A stretch of DNA of 64,000 bases from assembly GCF_029255285.1 (NCBI RefSeq), contig NZ_JAPUVI010000093.1, forward strand, positions 1-64,000. Reading direction: 5' to 3'. Source of the stretch: Accumulibacter sp. Lineage in GTDB: Bacteria; Pseudomonadota; Gammaproteobacteria; Burkholderiales; Rhodocyclaceae. The notes under the pieces were generated by a model, which was given only the letters and a program-made list of their open reading frames with translations, did not search any database and had not been told where the DNA came from. This document shows positions 41,567 to 51,455 of the stretch, one piece after another (position 1 is the first letter of the stretch; each line of letters opens with the position of its first letter). The position numbers and the translations under genes are program-made.

Positions 41567-42061
41567 ATGAACCTCCAACTCGGCGCGCCGCAACCACTGA
41601 CGGCGGCGCACCGCACGGATGAATTCGAGTGCGGCGAAGGCGTGCTCGATGAGTGGCTCAAATGACGCGCCATGGCCTACCAGTTGACCGGCGCCAGCCA
41701 CACGTTCGTGGTGCCCGATCAAGGCCTTCGCATCCGCGGCTATTACGCGATGGCCGCCGGCGCTGTGTCACACCAGACGGCCACAAGTTCAGTGCGGCGC
41801 AACAGGCCCGACCCAGTGCCGGTGATGGTGCTGGCCCGGCTCGCCGTCGATCGTCGCGCCCAAAGCATCAAACTTGGCGCCGCGCTGCTGCAGGATGCCG
41901 TGAATCGGGCGGTGGTCGTGTCGCAAAACGCGGGAGTCAAAGCCTTGCTGGTGCGCGCCATTCACGACCAAGCCAGACAGTTCTACGAGCATTACGGATT
42001 TCGGGCTTCGCCGGCACACCCCATGACGCTGATGCTGCGCTTGAGCAGCGGGAAGCTCTGA
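41567..42061 (+). pseudogene. decayed GNAT-family toxin (TacT/AtaT-like acetyltransferase)
   Basis: The frame starts MNLQLGAPQPLTAAHRTDEF and carries the GVLDEWLK segment of tRNA-acetylating toxins. It is then cut by an in-frame TGA at 41663-41665 (codon 33, normally Arg). After the stop it continues RAMAYQLTGASHTFVV, GYYAMAAGAVSH and VLARLAVDRRAQ to FYEHYGFRASP. The acetyl-CoA loop reads QSIKLG instead of QGKGLG, losing two glycines. With stop, altered loop and a broken antitoxin tail, the module is dead. The full frame would be 164 codons. Confidence 0.8.
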
Positions 42062-42127
42062 GAGCCTGTGAAAGTATTCCGCCAAGTCCGCTCGCCAGCC
42101 AGGCGCCTCCTGTAGCAAGCCGGGTGC

Positions 42128-42268
42128 GGGTACGGGTCGGCGCCGGGGGCCGCCACGTTCCGCGCGCTCGATCAAGCCAAGGGAAATCAGCACGCTTGCA
42201 TCGTCGGGCAGGCGTTTGACGTCCCGGCCGCCAGCGGCGGGGAACTGGCGAACGACTACCCGTGGGGC
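42128..42268 (-). pseudogene. fragment of an antitoxin-like helix-turn-helix gene
   Basis: On the minus strand one frame reads RQFPAAGGRDVKRLPDD followed by ASVLISLGLIERAERGG. This matches the recognition-helix end of a family of winged-helix antitoxin-like regulators (REAARRVGRDVK-x-VH-x-D-x-x-x-L-x-x-x-GLIER). No start or N-terminus is present and the C-terminal part degrades. It is a second toxin-antitoxin scar adjacent to the GNAT one. Confidence 0.35.
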
Positions 42269-42306
42269 GGCCGGGTCGGTGGTGCTTCTCCCCGTCGCCG
42301 CCAGCC

Positions 42307-43755
42307 TCAGGAGGTCCTGCCGGATTGGCCGCCGTGCACGAAGGGCGCCCAGCGCTGGCTCGGGTAGGCCAGCGAGTAAGGCCGATCAGGGTCGGGCGTG
42401 CCGGCGACGATGTAGCCGCGAACGGCCATGGCGCCGTCGACCACGGGGCCGCCGCAGGATCCCGGGGCGACGTAGCAGGCGAGCGCCAGCAGACCGGCGA
42501 CGTCGCCGACCGCTTCGATGGTGATCGGTCGCTTTTCGCTACGCAAGACGGCGCCGGCGCTGATTCCCGTCTTCTCGCCAGCGGCGACGGCCACCTGAAC
42601 CGCTTCGCCGGCCGCCGGTGGGCGGCTGTCGACCCGCAGCCCGATGGCGTACACGTCGGCCGGCACGTCGAGCAGGGCCGGACCGAAGGGGTGGCCGGTG
42701 TCACTTCGCCTCACGCGCGCCCGGAAGCGGCGCTGGTCGCGACCGACCAGGACGAGATGATCGGCTTCGAGCAGGGCCGCGACGTCGAAGCGGTTGCAGA
42801 CGATGAGGCGCGGCTCGGCGAGCAGGAAAGCGGTGGCCACCGGCATGCCGTCCGGTCCGACGATGCCGAAAACGGCGGACATCAGGTCGTCCAGGGTTTG
42901 CGCACCGGCCGCCGCCAGCGCCGGGCCAGCGGCCGGCGCCGCGCTGTGCCGCGTGCGGCGGGTGCTGTCGCGCAGCGGGGTGGCGAGTTCGACCTGCAGC
43001 GCCTGCGCCAGCGCGGGGAAGAAATCCTCGAAGGCGCATTCCGGCGCCACGACGGCACGCAGAGACGCGTTCCCGGTCAGGTGGTCGGGTACAGCCTTGG
43101 GATGGGTAAACCAGACGTCGCCGCCGGCTGTGTCGACCAGCTCGCGGACGCGCGCGTCGCGCAGGCTGTAGCCGACGACCAGGAAGTCGCGGCCGTCCAC
43201 CGCCGGCTTCAGGTAGGGCGAGACTTCGGCCAGGAAGTCGTCCATTTCCTCGACCGTCCACGCCATGAAGCGCTGGAAAAGATCGCCATGCAGCTTGACC
43301 ACCTTGACGCGCGGGCTCTGGCCGCGCAGCAGGAGTGGCAGGCGGTCGGGGCGGATCACGCCGTTGACGATGAGCAGGTAGTCGCGCCGCCAGAGGCGCG
43401 CCGCGGCCAGCGCGTCGTCGAGCAGGGGGTCCATGTTGGTGGTCAGGACGAGGTCGAAATAATTCTCGGCGCAGAGTGCGGCGAGCGCCCGGTAGCCGGC
43501 GCTGACTGCGGACGGTTGGCGGGTCTGCAGGAAGTCGGCCAGGTAGCGGTAGCGTTCGCTGGCCGTCGTCGGCCCGATCTTGCGGCAGAAGGCGTCGAAG
43601 TCGGCGCAGGCGAAAAAGCGGAACAGTTCGTCCATGGCGCCGATCCCGGCGTCGACCGAGGCGCCCGCGCCGAGCAGCAGGACGGGCGGCCGGTCGCCGA
43701 CCGTGCGGCGCATGCGAAGGTCTTTGACCAGGTCGGGAAACGAGCGTGGCACCAT
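42307..43755 (-). CDS. SIR2-domain protein fused to a degenerate trypsin-like domain
   Basis: This 482-residue protein joins two modules. The N-terminal SIR2_2 domain (about 20-260) has the NAD-binding GAGAS (29-33), TTNMDP (105-110), the catalytic-type KLHGD with His156, and VVGYSLRD (193-200). The C-terminal part (about 290-475) resembles a trypsin fold: FGIVGPDGMPVATAFLLAEP, an Asp-containing VYAIGLRV strand, then GSCGGPVVDG (432-441). The usual catalytic His position (near 320-325, CNRFDV) has no His, and the nucleophile is Cys434 in a GxCGG motif. SIR2 domains act as NADase effectors in phage defence; trypsin-like domains serve as sensors or proteases. It lies 45 bp downstream of arsR. 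Confidence 0.75.
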   Translation of the reverse strand: MVPRSFPDLVKDLRMRRTVGDRPPVLLLGAGASVDAGIGAMDELFRFFACADFDAFCRKIGPTTASERYRYLADFLQTRQPSAVSAGYRALAALCAENYFDLVLTTNMDPLLDDALAAARLWRRDYLLIVNGVIRPDRLPLLLRGQSPRVKVVKLHGDLFQRFMAWTVEEMDDFLAEVSPYLKPAVDGRDFLVVGYSLRDARVRELVDTAGGDVWFTHPKAVPDHLTGNASLRAVVAPECAFEDFFPALAQALQVELATPLRDSTRRTRHSAAPAAGPALAAAGAQTLDDLMSAVFGIVGPDGMPVATAFLLAEPRLIVCNRFDVAALLEADHLVLVGRDQRRFRARVRRSDTGHPFGPALLDVPADVYAIGLRVDSRPPAAGEAVQVAVAAGEKTGISAGAVLRSEKRPITIEAVGDVAGLLALACYVAPGSCGGPVVDGAMAVRGYIVAGTPDPDRPYSLAYPSQRWAPFVHGGQSGRTS

Positions 43756-43800
43756 AGGATCTTCCCCTGGGAGGTCGCCGCCGGTCCAGCGGCCGGCCGT

Positions 43801-44136
43801 TCAGCCGGCGGAATCGACGGCTTGCGGTTTTCGCGGCTGGCAGATTTCGGGCCGCCCGCCGCAGCAACTGTCCGTCAGGAAACCGACCAGCGCGTCTATC
43901 GTCTGGATCGCCGCATGGCAGCGCACGAAGCGCCCTTCCTGGACGGTGGTCACCAGGCCGGCGTGAGTCAAGGTCTTGAGGTGGAAAGACAGCGTCGGAG
44001 CGGGAAGTTCCAGTTGCTCGGCGATCAGGCCGACGGTCATCCCGGTCGGCGCGTTCTGTACCAGCAGTCGGAAAATGGCGAGGCGGCTGTCCTGAGCCAG
44101 CGCGGCGAGCGCGGCAACGGCATCGGCGTTTGTCAT
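43801..44136 (-). CDS. arsR: ArsR-family arsenic-responsive repressor
   Basis: This 111-residue winged-helix repressor contains the recognition helix region LPAPTLSFHLKTLTHAGLV. A C-terminal cysteine site, Cys91-Cys92 with Cys99 (SCCGGRPEIC), resembles the C-terminal As(III) site of the Acidithiobacillus ferrooxidans ArsR. It should release DNA when arsenite binds. It is divergent from the GAPDH-arsJ operon, as in other arsenate-efflux loci. ATG 44136 is the likely start; the frame is open upstream but lacks family similarity there. Confidence 0.92.
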   Translation of the reverse strand: MTNADAVAALAALAQDSRLAIFRLLVQNAPTGMTVGLIAEQLELPAPTLSFHLKTLTHAGLVTTVQEGRFVRCHAAIQTIDALVGFLTDSCCGGRPEICQPRKPQAVDSAG

Positions 44137-44362
44137 GCTTCCAACAATACCGAAATAAGGCCCATCATGCAAAGAGTTTGCCGCTCGCCGCCCGGCTTGC
44201 CGCATCCGCCGCCACCGTGCGGGCTTTACTTGTTTTCAAGATTCTAGCAATATGGAAGCGTATTCGCAGACCGGGCCCTCGGCGGCGGCTTTTCCGGTTG
44301 GCCGGCGCCGAGCCGCCCATCGTGCGTCACGACTTACCACTCACCACTCGGAGGATCAGGAA
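44137..44362. promoter_or_regulatory. divergent arsR / GAPDH-arsJ control region
   Basis: This 226-bp divergent gap must contain the ArsR operator and both promoters. AT-rich stretches occur at 44144-44160 and 44230-44258; both contain a CAATA core, and the second resembles a -10 region (TATGGA at 44251). No perfect dyad was found, so the operator cannot be placed exactly. A strong GGAGG lies just before the GAPDH start. Confidence 0.5.
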
Positions 44363-45373
44363 ATGGCTGTCAAGGTCGGTATCAACGGTTTCGGTCGTAT
44401 CGGCAGGCTGGCGCTGCGCGCGGCGTGGGGCTGTCCGGAACTGGAGTTCGTGCATATCAACGAGGCGAACGGGCCGGTGGCGTCGGCCGCCCATCTGCTC
44501 GAATTCGATTCGGTGCATCGCCGCTGGCCGCACGAAGTAAGCGTCGGCGACGGACAGATGCTGATCGACGGCAAGGCGATCGGTTACAGCAGCGCGCGCG
44601 ACGTTGCCGGCGGGCCGTGGCGCGAGGCCGGAGTCGATATCGTTCTCGAGGCCAGCGGCAAGTGGCGCACGGTCGATGAACTGTCGCCCTACCTGGCGGC
44701 CGGCGTTAGGAAGGTGATTGTCGCCGCGCCGGTCAAGGGTGGCGACGCCTTGAACATCGTCATGGGGGTCAACGACCAGCTTTACGATCCGGCGCGCCAC
44801 GACATCGTCACCGCCGCGTCCTGTACCACCAACTGCCTGGCGCCGGTGGTCAAGGTGGTGCATGAAGCGATCGGCATCGCGCACGGCATGATCACGACGA
44901 TCCACAGCTCGACCAACACGCAGAGCGTGCACGACCAGATGCACAAGGACTTGCGCCGGGCGCGCGCTTCCAGCCTGTCGCTGGTGCCGACGACGACCGG
45001 CTCGGCGACGGCGATCGCGCTGATCTTCCCCGAATTGAAAGGCAAGCTCGATGGCCACGCGGTGCGCGTTCCGCTGCTCAACGCCTCGCTTACCGACTGT
45101 GTTTTCGAAATGCGGCGCTCGACCAGCGTCGACGAGGTCAACGGCCTGCTCAAGGCCGCCGCCGCGGGCCCGCTCAAGGGAATCCTGGGTTACGAGGAGC
45201 GGCCTCTGGTGTCGATGGACTACTCTGGCGATCCGCGCTCGTCGATCGTCGACGCGGCGCACACGCTGGTCATCAACGGTACTTTGGTCAAGATTTATGC
45301 CTGGTACGACAACGAGTGGGGGTATGCCAACCGTTACGTCGAACTGGCACGCAAGCTGGCGGCCTCCTTATAG
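44363..45373 (+). CDS. ArsJ-associated glyceraldehyde-3-phosphate dehydrogenase
   Basis: This 336-residue GAPDH has [11 protein letters not shown], the active-site SCTTNC (Cys154) and the WYDNEWGY end. In ArsJ-type loci the enzyme uses arsenate in place of phosphate to form 1-arseno-3-phosphoglycerate, which ArsJ exports. Position between a divergent arsR and arsJ makes this role clear compared with a glycolytic copy. ATG 44363 has a GGAGGATC site upstream; earlier frame is not coding. Confidence 0.93.
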   Translation: MAVKVGINGFGRIGRLALRAAWGCPELEFVHINEANGPVASAAHLLEFDSVHRRWPHEVSVGDGQMLIDGKAIGYSSARDVAGGPWREAGVDIVLEASGKWRTVDELSPYLAAGVRKVIVAAPVKGGDALNIVMGVNDQLYDPARHDIVTAASCTTNCLAPVVKVVHEAIGIAHGMITTIHSSTNTQSVHDQMHKDLRRARASSLSLVPTTTGSATAIALIFPELKGKLDGHAVRVPLLNASLTDCVFEMRRSTSVDEVNGLLKAAAAGPLKGILGYEERPLVSMDYSGDPRSSIVDAAHTLVINGTLVKIYAWYDNEWGYANRYVELARKLAASL

Positions 45374-45471
45374 GCGGATCGCCCGACAGCGCCGCGGCGG
45401 TCGTCATCGCGCGCCCTGGCGCGGCTGACGGCAGGCCGGGGCGGGCCCCCAATTCCAACGGAGCAAGAACG

Positions 45472-46770
45472 ATGAGCGATTTCTCCTCGGCGAGAAGCGA
45501 CGCGGCGCGCGCCGGCCTGCGCAACTACGCGCTGGTCACCGGCGCTTACTGGGCCGACACGGTGACCGATGGCGCGACCCGCATGCTGGTGCTGTTCTAC
45601 TTCTATACGCTGGGCTATACGCCGCTGGCCGTGGCTTCGCTGTTCGTTTTCTACGAAGTCTTCGGCATCCTGACCAATCTCTTCGGTGGCTACCTCGGCG
45701 CCCGCTTCGGGCTCAAGACGACGCTTTTCATCGGCCTCGGCACGCAAGTCGTCGCGCTGTCGATGCTCGCCTTCGCCCCTCAGGGCTGGCTGGTCGTCGC
45801 GTGGGTGATGGTCTCGCAGGCGCTGAGCGGGATCGCCAAGGACATGACGAAGATGAGTTCCAAGAGCGCGGTCAAGCTGATCGTGCCCGAGGACTCGTCG
45901 GCCACGCTATACCGCTGGGTGTCCATTCTCACCGGTTCGAAGAACGCGCTGAAGGGAGTGGGCTTCTTCCTCGGTGGCCTGTTGCTGACGCTGTTCGACT
46001 TCCAGACGGCGCTCAGGATGCTCGTCGCGCTGGTGGCGATCACTCTGCTGCTCGCCGCCTGGCTGATGCGTGGCGGCCTTGGGCAGGCGAACAAGAAAGC
46101 CAAGTTCGGCCAGATGTTCTCGCGCAACGCGGCGGTCAACAAGCTGGCGGCGGCGCGCATCTTTCTTTTCGGCGCGCGCGACGTGTGGTTCGTCGTCGGC
46201 CTGCCGGTCTTCCTGTCGAGCGTCCTCGGCTGGACTTTCTGGCAGTCGGGCGGGTTTCTCGCCGTGTGGGTGATCGGCTACGGCATCGTCCAGGCGGCGA
46301 CGCCCGGTCTGTTGCGCAGTCGGGTCGAAGGGCAGCACGAACCGGACGGGCGGACGGCGACCATCCTGGCTTTCGTTCTCGCCGCCTTGCCGGCCGGGAT
46401 AGCCCTGGCGCTCGGCGCGGGGTTCGCGCCGGCGGCCGTCGTGGTCGGTGGATTGATCGTTTTCGGCGCGGTTTTTGCGCTCAACTCGGCGGTGCATTCC
46501 TACCTGATCCTGGCCTACACCGACAGCGACAAAGTGGCGATGAACGTCGGTTTCTACTACATGGCCAACGCCGCCGGCCGCCTGGCCGGCACGGTACTGT
46601 CGGGGGCGCTCTATCAGTGGGGGCTGCAGAGCGGGCCAGACAAGGGTCTGATTGCCTGTCTGTGGGCTTCGTCGGCTTTCGTCGTCGTCGCGGGCCTGCT
46701 TTCGCTGCTCTTGCCGCGCCACCCCGGTCCGCGCTCGAAGCCGATCCAGCTCGGCGACCTGGGGGACTGA
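45472..46770 (+). CDS. arsJ: organoarsenical efflux MFS transporter ArsJ
   Basis: This 432-residue membrane protein has 11-12 predicted helices of the major facilitator superfamily. The GAYWADTVTDGATRMLVLFYF start and GIAKDMTKMSSKSAVKL loop are typical of ArsJ. It exports the unstable 1-arseno-3-phosphoglycerate made by the preceding GAPDH, giving arsenate resistance. ATG 45472 follows GGAGCAAG. A strong bidirectional terminator follows. Confidence 0.92.
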   Translation: MSDFSSARSDAARAGLRNYALVTGAYWADTVTDGATRMLVLFYFYTLGYTPLAVASLFVFYEVFGILTNLFGGYLGARFGLKTTLFIGLGTQVVALSMLAFAPQGWLVVAWVMVSQALSGIAKDMTKMSSKSAVKLIVPEDSSATLYRWVSILTGSKNALKGVGFFLGGLLLTLFDFQTALRMLVALVAITLLLAAWLMRGGLGQANKKAKFGQMFSRNAAVNKLAAARIFLFGARDVWFVVGLPVFLSSVLGWTFWQSGGFLAVWVIGYGIVQAATPGLLRSRVEGQHEPDGRTATILAFVLAALPAGIALALGAGFAPAAVVVGGLIVFGAVFALNSAVHSYLILAYTDSDKVAMNVGFYYMANAAGRLAGTVLSGALYQWGLQSGPDKGLIACLWASSAFVVVAGLLSLLLPRHPGPRSKPIQLGDLGD

Positions 46771-46783
46771 CGCGAGGCTGGCG

Positions 46784-46820
46784 GAAAAAAAAAAGCATCG
46801 CCGCGGCGATGCTTTTTTTG
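46784..46820. terminator. bidirectional rho-independent terminator (arsJ / eno)
   Basis: A ten-A run, the palindrome GCATCGC-CGCG-GCGATGC and a seven-T run make a perfect two-way terminator between the convergent arsJ and eno genes. Confidence 0.93.
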
Positions 46821-46836
46821 TATATGGTGCGTCGGA

Positions 46837-48303
<1,467 letters not shown>

Positions 48304-48392
48304 TCATACCGAATACAGATGACACGGTGCAATGCCTGCAGGCGGGAAAAGAGCCCGCTGCCGACAATTACCCGAGCCGCCTGCTTCGTAGC

Positions 48393-51300
48393 TCAGCGCC
48401 GTGCGCCGGGCAGGAGTTTCCGGACGCCCTGGACGGCGTCGTCGACGTAGCTGAAAACGACGGGAACGACGAGCAGGCTGAGGAAAGTCGAGGTGATCAG
48501 CCCGCCGATGACGACGATCGCCATCGGCGCGCGGAAGCTCGGATCGGTGCCCAGGCCGATGGCGATCGGCAGCATGCCGGCGCCCATGGCGACGGTGGTC
48601 ATGACGATCGGCCGGGCGCGCTTGCGGCAGGCGTCGAGCAGGGCGTCCCAGCGGTCGAGTCCGTGATCGCGGCGGGCGAGAACGACGTAATCGATGAGCA
48701 GGATCGAGTTCTTGGTGGCGATTCCCATCAGCATGATCAGGCCGATCATCGACGGCATCGAGAGCGCGGTCTGCGTCACGAAAAGGGCCAGGAAGGCACC
48801 CGGAACCGAAAGCACGAGAGCGGCCAGAATGGTCACCGGCTGCACGAAATCGCGCAACAGCAAGACCAGGACGACGTAGATGCAGAGGACGCCGGTCAAC
48901 ATCGCCAGCCCGAAGCTCTGGAACAGTTCACCCATCGCTTCGGCGTCGCCGATCGTCGTCTGGATGATGCCGGCCGGCAGTTTCCTGAGGCTGGGCAGGG
49001 CGAGCGCCATTTTCTCGACTTCGCCCAGCGGCTGCTGGTTGAGTTCGATTTCGAAGTTGATGTTGCGCAGACGGTCGTAGCGGTCGATCTCGGCCGGACC
49101 GCCCGCCAGGCTCAGGTGAGCGACGCTGCCGATCATCACCGGGCCGTTCTTGCCCGTCACAGTCAGGCGGGCAAGCAGGTCCGGATCGCCACGCGCCGCT
49201 GGCGGCAGCTTGACGACGATGGGGATCTGCCGCTGCGCCAGATTGAGCTTGGCCAGGCTCTGGTCGTAGTCGCCGGCCGTAGCGATGCGCAAGACCTCGG
49301 CGATGGCCGCCGAGGTGACGCCGAGGTCGGCGGCCGCGGCGAAATCCGGCCGCACGATGAGCTCCGGCCGGACCAGGCTGGCGCTGCTCGTGATGGCCCC
49401 GACGCCGGGCAGGGTGCGCAGTTCGCGCTCGACGCTTCGTGCGTGTTCGGTGAGCAGGGGGCCGTTTTCGCTGGCCAGCACGAGGACGTATTTTTCGCTC
49501 GAACCGCCGAGGCCGACTCTGACCTGGACCCCCGGCAGGAGAGCCAAGGCCTCGCGCAGTTGCCCTTCGACCTCCTGTTTCGTGACGCCGCCGCGTGCGC
49601 TGCGCGGTGTCATGTTGATGGTCAGCGTCGCTTTGCGCACTTCGGCCGCGCCGCGTGGCGCAAACGGATCGCTGCCGGTGGCGCCACCGCCGACCGCCGT
49701 GTACACCATTTTCACGTGCCGGTTTCGCTCGACGATTCGCCGGGCTTCTTCGGCCATCGCCAGGCTGTCGCGGAAGGTGCTGCCGGGCGGCAGCGAAAGA
49801 TAGACCTGGGTTTGCGAGAGGTCGTCGGGCGGGATGAAGCCGGTCGCCAGCATCGGCAGCAAGGCGAAGGAACCGAAGAAGAAGAGGGTGGTCGCCAGCA
49901 CGGTGCGCCCCCGGTGCCGCAGGCACCCGATCGCCCAGTCGGTGTAGATGGCCAGCCAGCGCGCTTCGCCAGGTTTTTTTCTGGGTGGCCGCAGGAGGTA
50001 GGCGGCCATCATCGGTGTCAGCAGCCGGGCGACGACGAGCGAGAAGAAGACGGCGATCGCCGCGGTCCACCCGAAATGGACGAAAAACTTGCCGGCGACG
50101 CCGCTCATGAAGGCGGTCGGCAGAAAGACGGCGATCAGCGCGAAAGTGGTCGCGATGACCGCCAAGCCGATTTCGTCGGCGGCTTCCATGGCCGCTTGAT
50201 AGGGCGTCTTGCCGAGGCGCAGGTGGCGCATGATGTTTTCGATTTCGACGATCGCGTCGTCGACCAGAATGCCGACCACCAATGACAGCGAGAGCAGGGT
50301 GACGACATTGAGCGTGAAGCCCATCAGATACATTGCGGCGAAAGTCGGGATCATCGACAGCGGCAGCGCGGTGGCGGAAACGAAGGTGGCCCGCCAGTCG
50401 CGCAGAAAGAGCCAGACGACGATGACGGCGAGGACGGCTCCTTCGATCAGCAGCCACATCGACCCCTCGAAATTTTCGATCACCGGGTCGACGAAGTTGA
50501 AGGCTTCGGTAATCTCGATGTCGGCGTTCGCCGCCTGCAATGTTGCCAGGGCGGCACGCACGCCGTCTGCCAGTTCGACTTCGCCGGCACCGCGCGCGCG
50601 AACGATTTCGAAGCCGACGACCGGCCGGCCATTGAGCAGCGCGGCGGATCGTTGTTCGGCGACGCTGTCGCGCACCACGGCCAGTTCTTCGAGCCGCACC
50701 CGGCGGCCGTCGCCGAGGGCGATTTCCATGGCGCTCAGTTCTTGCGCCGAGCGCACCGTGGCGATGGTGCGCACCGACTGCTCCGCACCGCCGACGTCGG
50801 ACCGACCTCCGGAAGCTTCCTGCTGAATCTGTCGCAACTGGCGGGAAATGTCGGCCGCCGTGGCGCGCAGCGCGAGCAGGCGTGCGGGGTCCAGTTCGAC
50901 GCTGATTTCGCGGCTGACGCCGCCGACGCGAGTCACTGCGCCGACGCCGCGAACGTTGAGCAGCGTCTTGGCGACGAGGTTGTCCACGAACCACGACAGC
51001 GCTTCGTCGTCCATCCGGGTCGAGGCCACGGTGTAGGTGAGAATGGGTGCTCCGGCCAGACTGACGCGCGCAATCACCGGGTCCTTGAGATCGCCGGGAA
51101 GGTCGGAGCGAATGCGTGAAACGGCGTCGCGCACATCGTCCACCGCTTCCTGCGTCGCTTTCTCGAGCCGGAACTCGACGGTGACCGTCGCCGTTCCGTC
51201 TTGCACCTTGGTGTAGATGTGCTTGACGCCCTGCAAGGTGGCGACCGAATTCTCGATCTTGCGGGCGACTTCGGTTTCCATCTGCGCCGGCGCGGCGCCG

Positions 51301-51455
51301 GCCAGGGTGGCGGTGACCGTCACCGTAGGCAGGTCGACGTCGGGAAACTGCTGGATCTTCATGCCTCTGAAGGACATCGTGCCGAACAGGGTAAGCATGA
51401 CGAACAGCAGCACGGCCGGAATCGGATTGCGAATCGACCACGACGAAACGTTCAT
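48393..51455 (-). CDS. RND efflux pump inner-membrane transporter (HAE1/AcrB family)
   Basis: This 1020-residue proton-driven pump has two groups of transmembrane helices and two large periplasmic loops. Hallmarks are the start SIRNPIPAVLLFVML, PDVDLPTVTVTATLAGAAP, helix 4 with proton-relay Asp pair in GILVDDAIVEIENI, and the end GIATKNSILLIDYV. It resembles the MexK/VexK-like or multidrug/heavy metal clade; substrate unknown. It overlaps its adaptor gene by 4 bp. No TolC-type gene is adjacent, so it may use a channel from elsewhere, such as that at 12834-14285. Confidence 0.93.
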   Translation of the reverse strand: MNVSSWSIRNPIPAVLLFVMLTLFGTMSFRGMKIQQFPDVDLPTVTVTATLAGAAPAQMETEVARKIENSVATLQGVKHIYTKVQDGTATVTVEFRLEKATQEAVDDVRDAVSRIRSDLPGDLKDPVIARVSLAGAPILTYTVASTRMDDEALSWFVDNLVAKTLLNVRGVGAVTRVGGVSREISVELDPARLLALRATAADISRQLRQIQQEASGGRSDVGGAEQSVRTIATVRSAQELSAMEIALGDGRRVRLEELAVVRDSVAEQRSAALLNGRPVVGFEIVRARGAGEVELADGVRAALATLQAANADIEITEAFNFVDPVIENFEGSMWLLIEGAVLAVIVVWLFLRDWRATFVSATALPLSMIPTFAAMYLMGFTLNVVTLLSLSLVVGILVDDAIVEIENIMRHLRLGKTPYQAAMEAADEIGLAVIATTFALIAVFLPTAFMSGVAGKFFVHFGWTAAIAVFFSLVVARLLTPMMAAYLLRPPRKKPGEARWLAIYTDWAIGCLRHRGRTVLATTLFFFGSFALLPMLATGFIPPDDLSQTQVYLSLPPGSTFRDSLAMAEEARRIVERNRHVKMVYTAVGGGATGSDPFAPRGAAEVRKATLTINMTPRSARGGVTKQEVEGQLREALALLPGVQVRVGLGGSSEKYVLVLASENGPLLTEHARSVERELRTLPGVGAITSSASLVRPELIVRPDFAAAADLGVTSAAIAEVLRIATAGDYDQSLAKLNLAQRQIPIVVKLPPAARGDPDLLARLTVTGKNGPVMIGSVAHLSLAGGPAEIDRYDRLRNINFEIELNQQPLGEVEKMALALPSLRKLPAGIIQTTIGDAEAMGELFQSFGLAMLTGVLCIYVVLVLLLRDFVQPVTILAALVLSVPGAFLALFVTQTALSMPSMIGLIMLMGIATKNSILLIDYVVLARRDHGLDRWDALLDACRKRARPIVMTTVAMGAGMLPIAIGLGTDPSFRAPMAIVVIGGLITSTFLSLLVVPVVFSYVDDAVQGVRKLLPGARR

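Noticed and set aside
41663-41665. In-frame TGA in the GNAT gene as a selenocysteine codon
   Set aside because: The family has Arg at this position, no SECIS-like hairpin is evident downstream, and other decay (lost CoA-loop glycines, broken antitoxin) supports a nonsense mutation.
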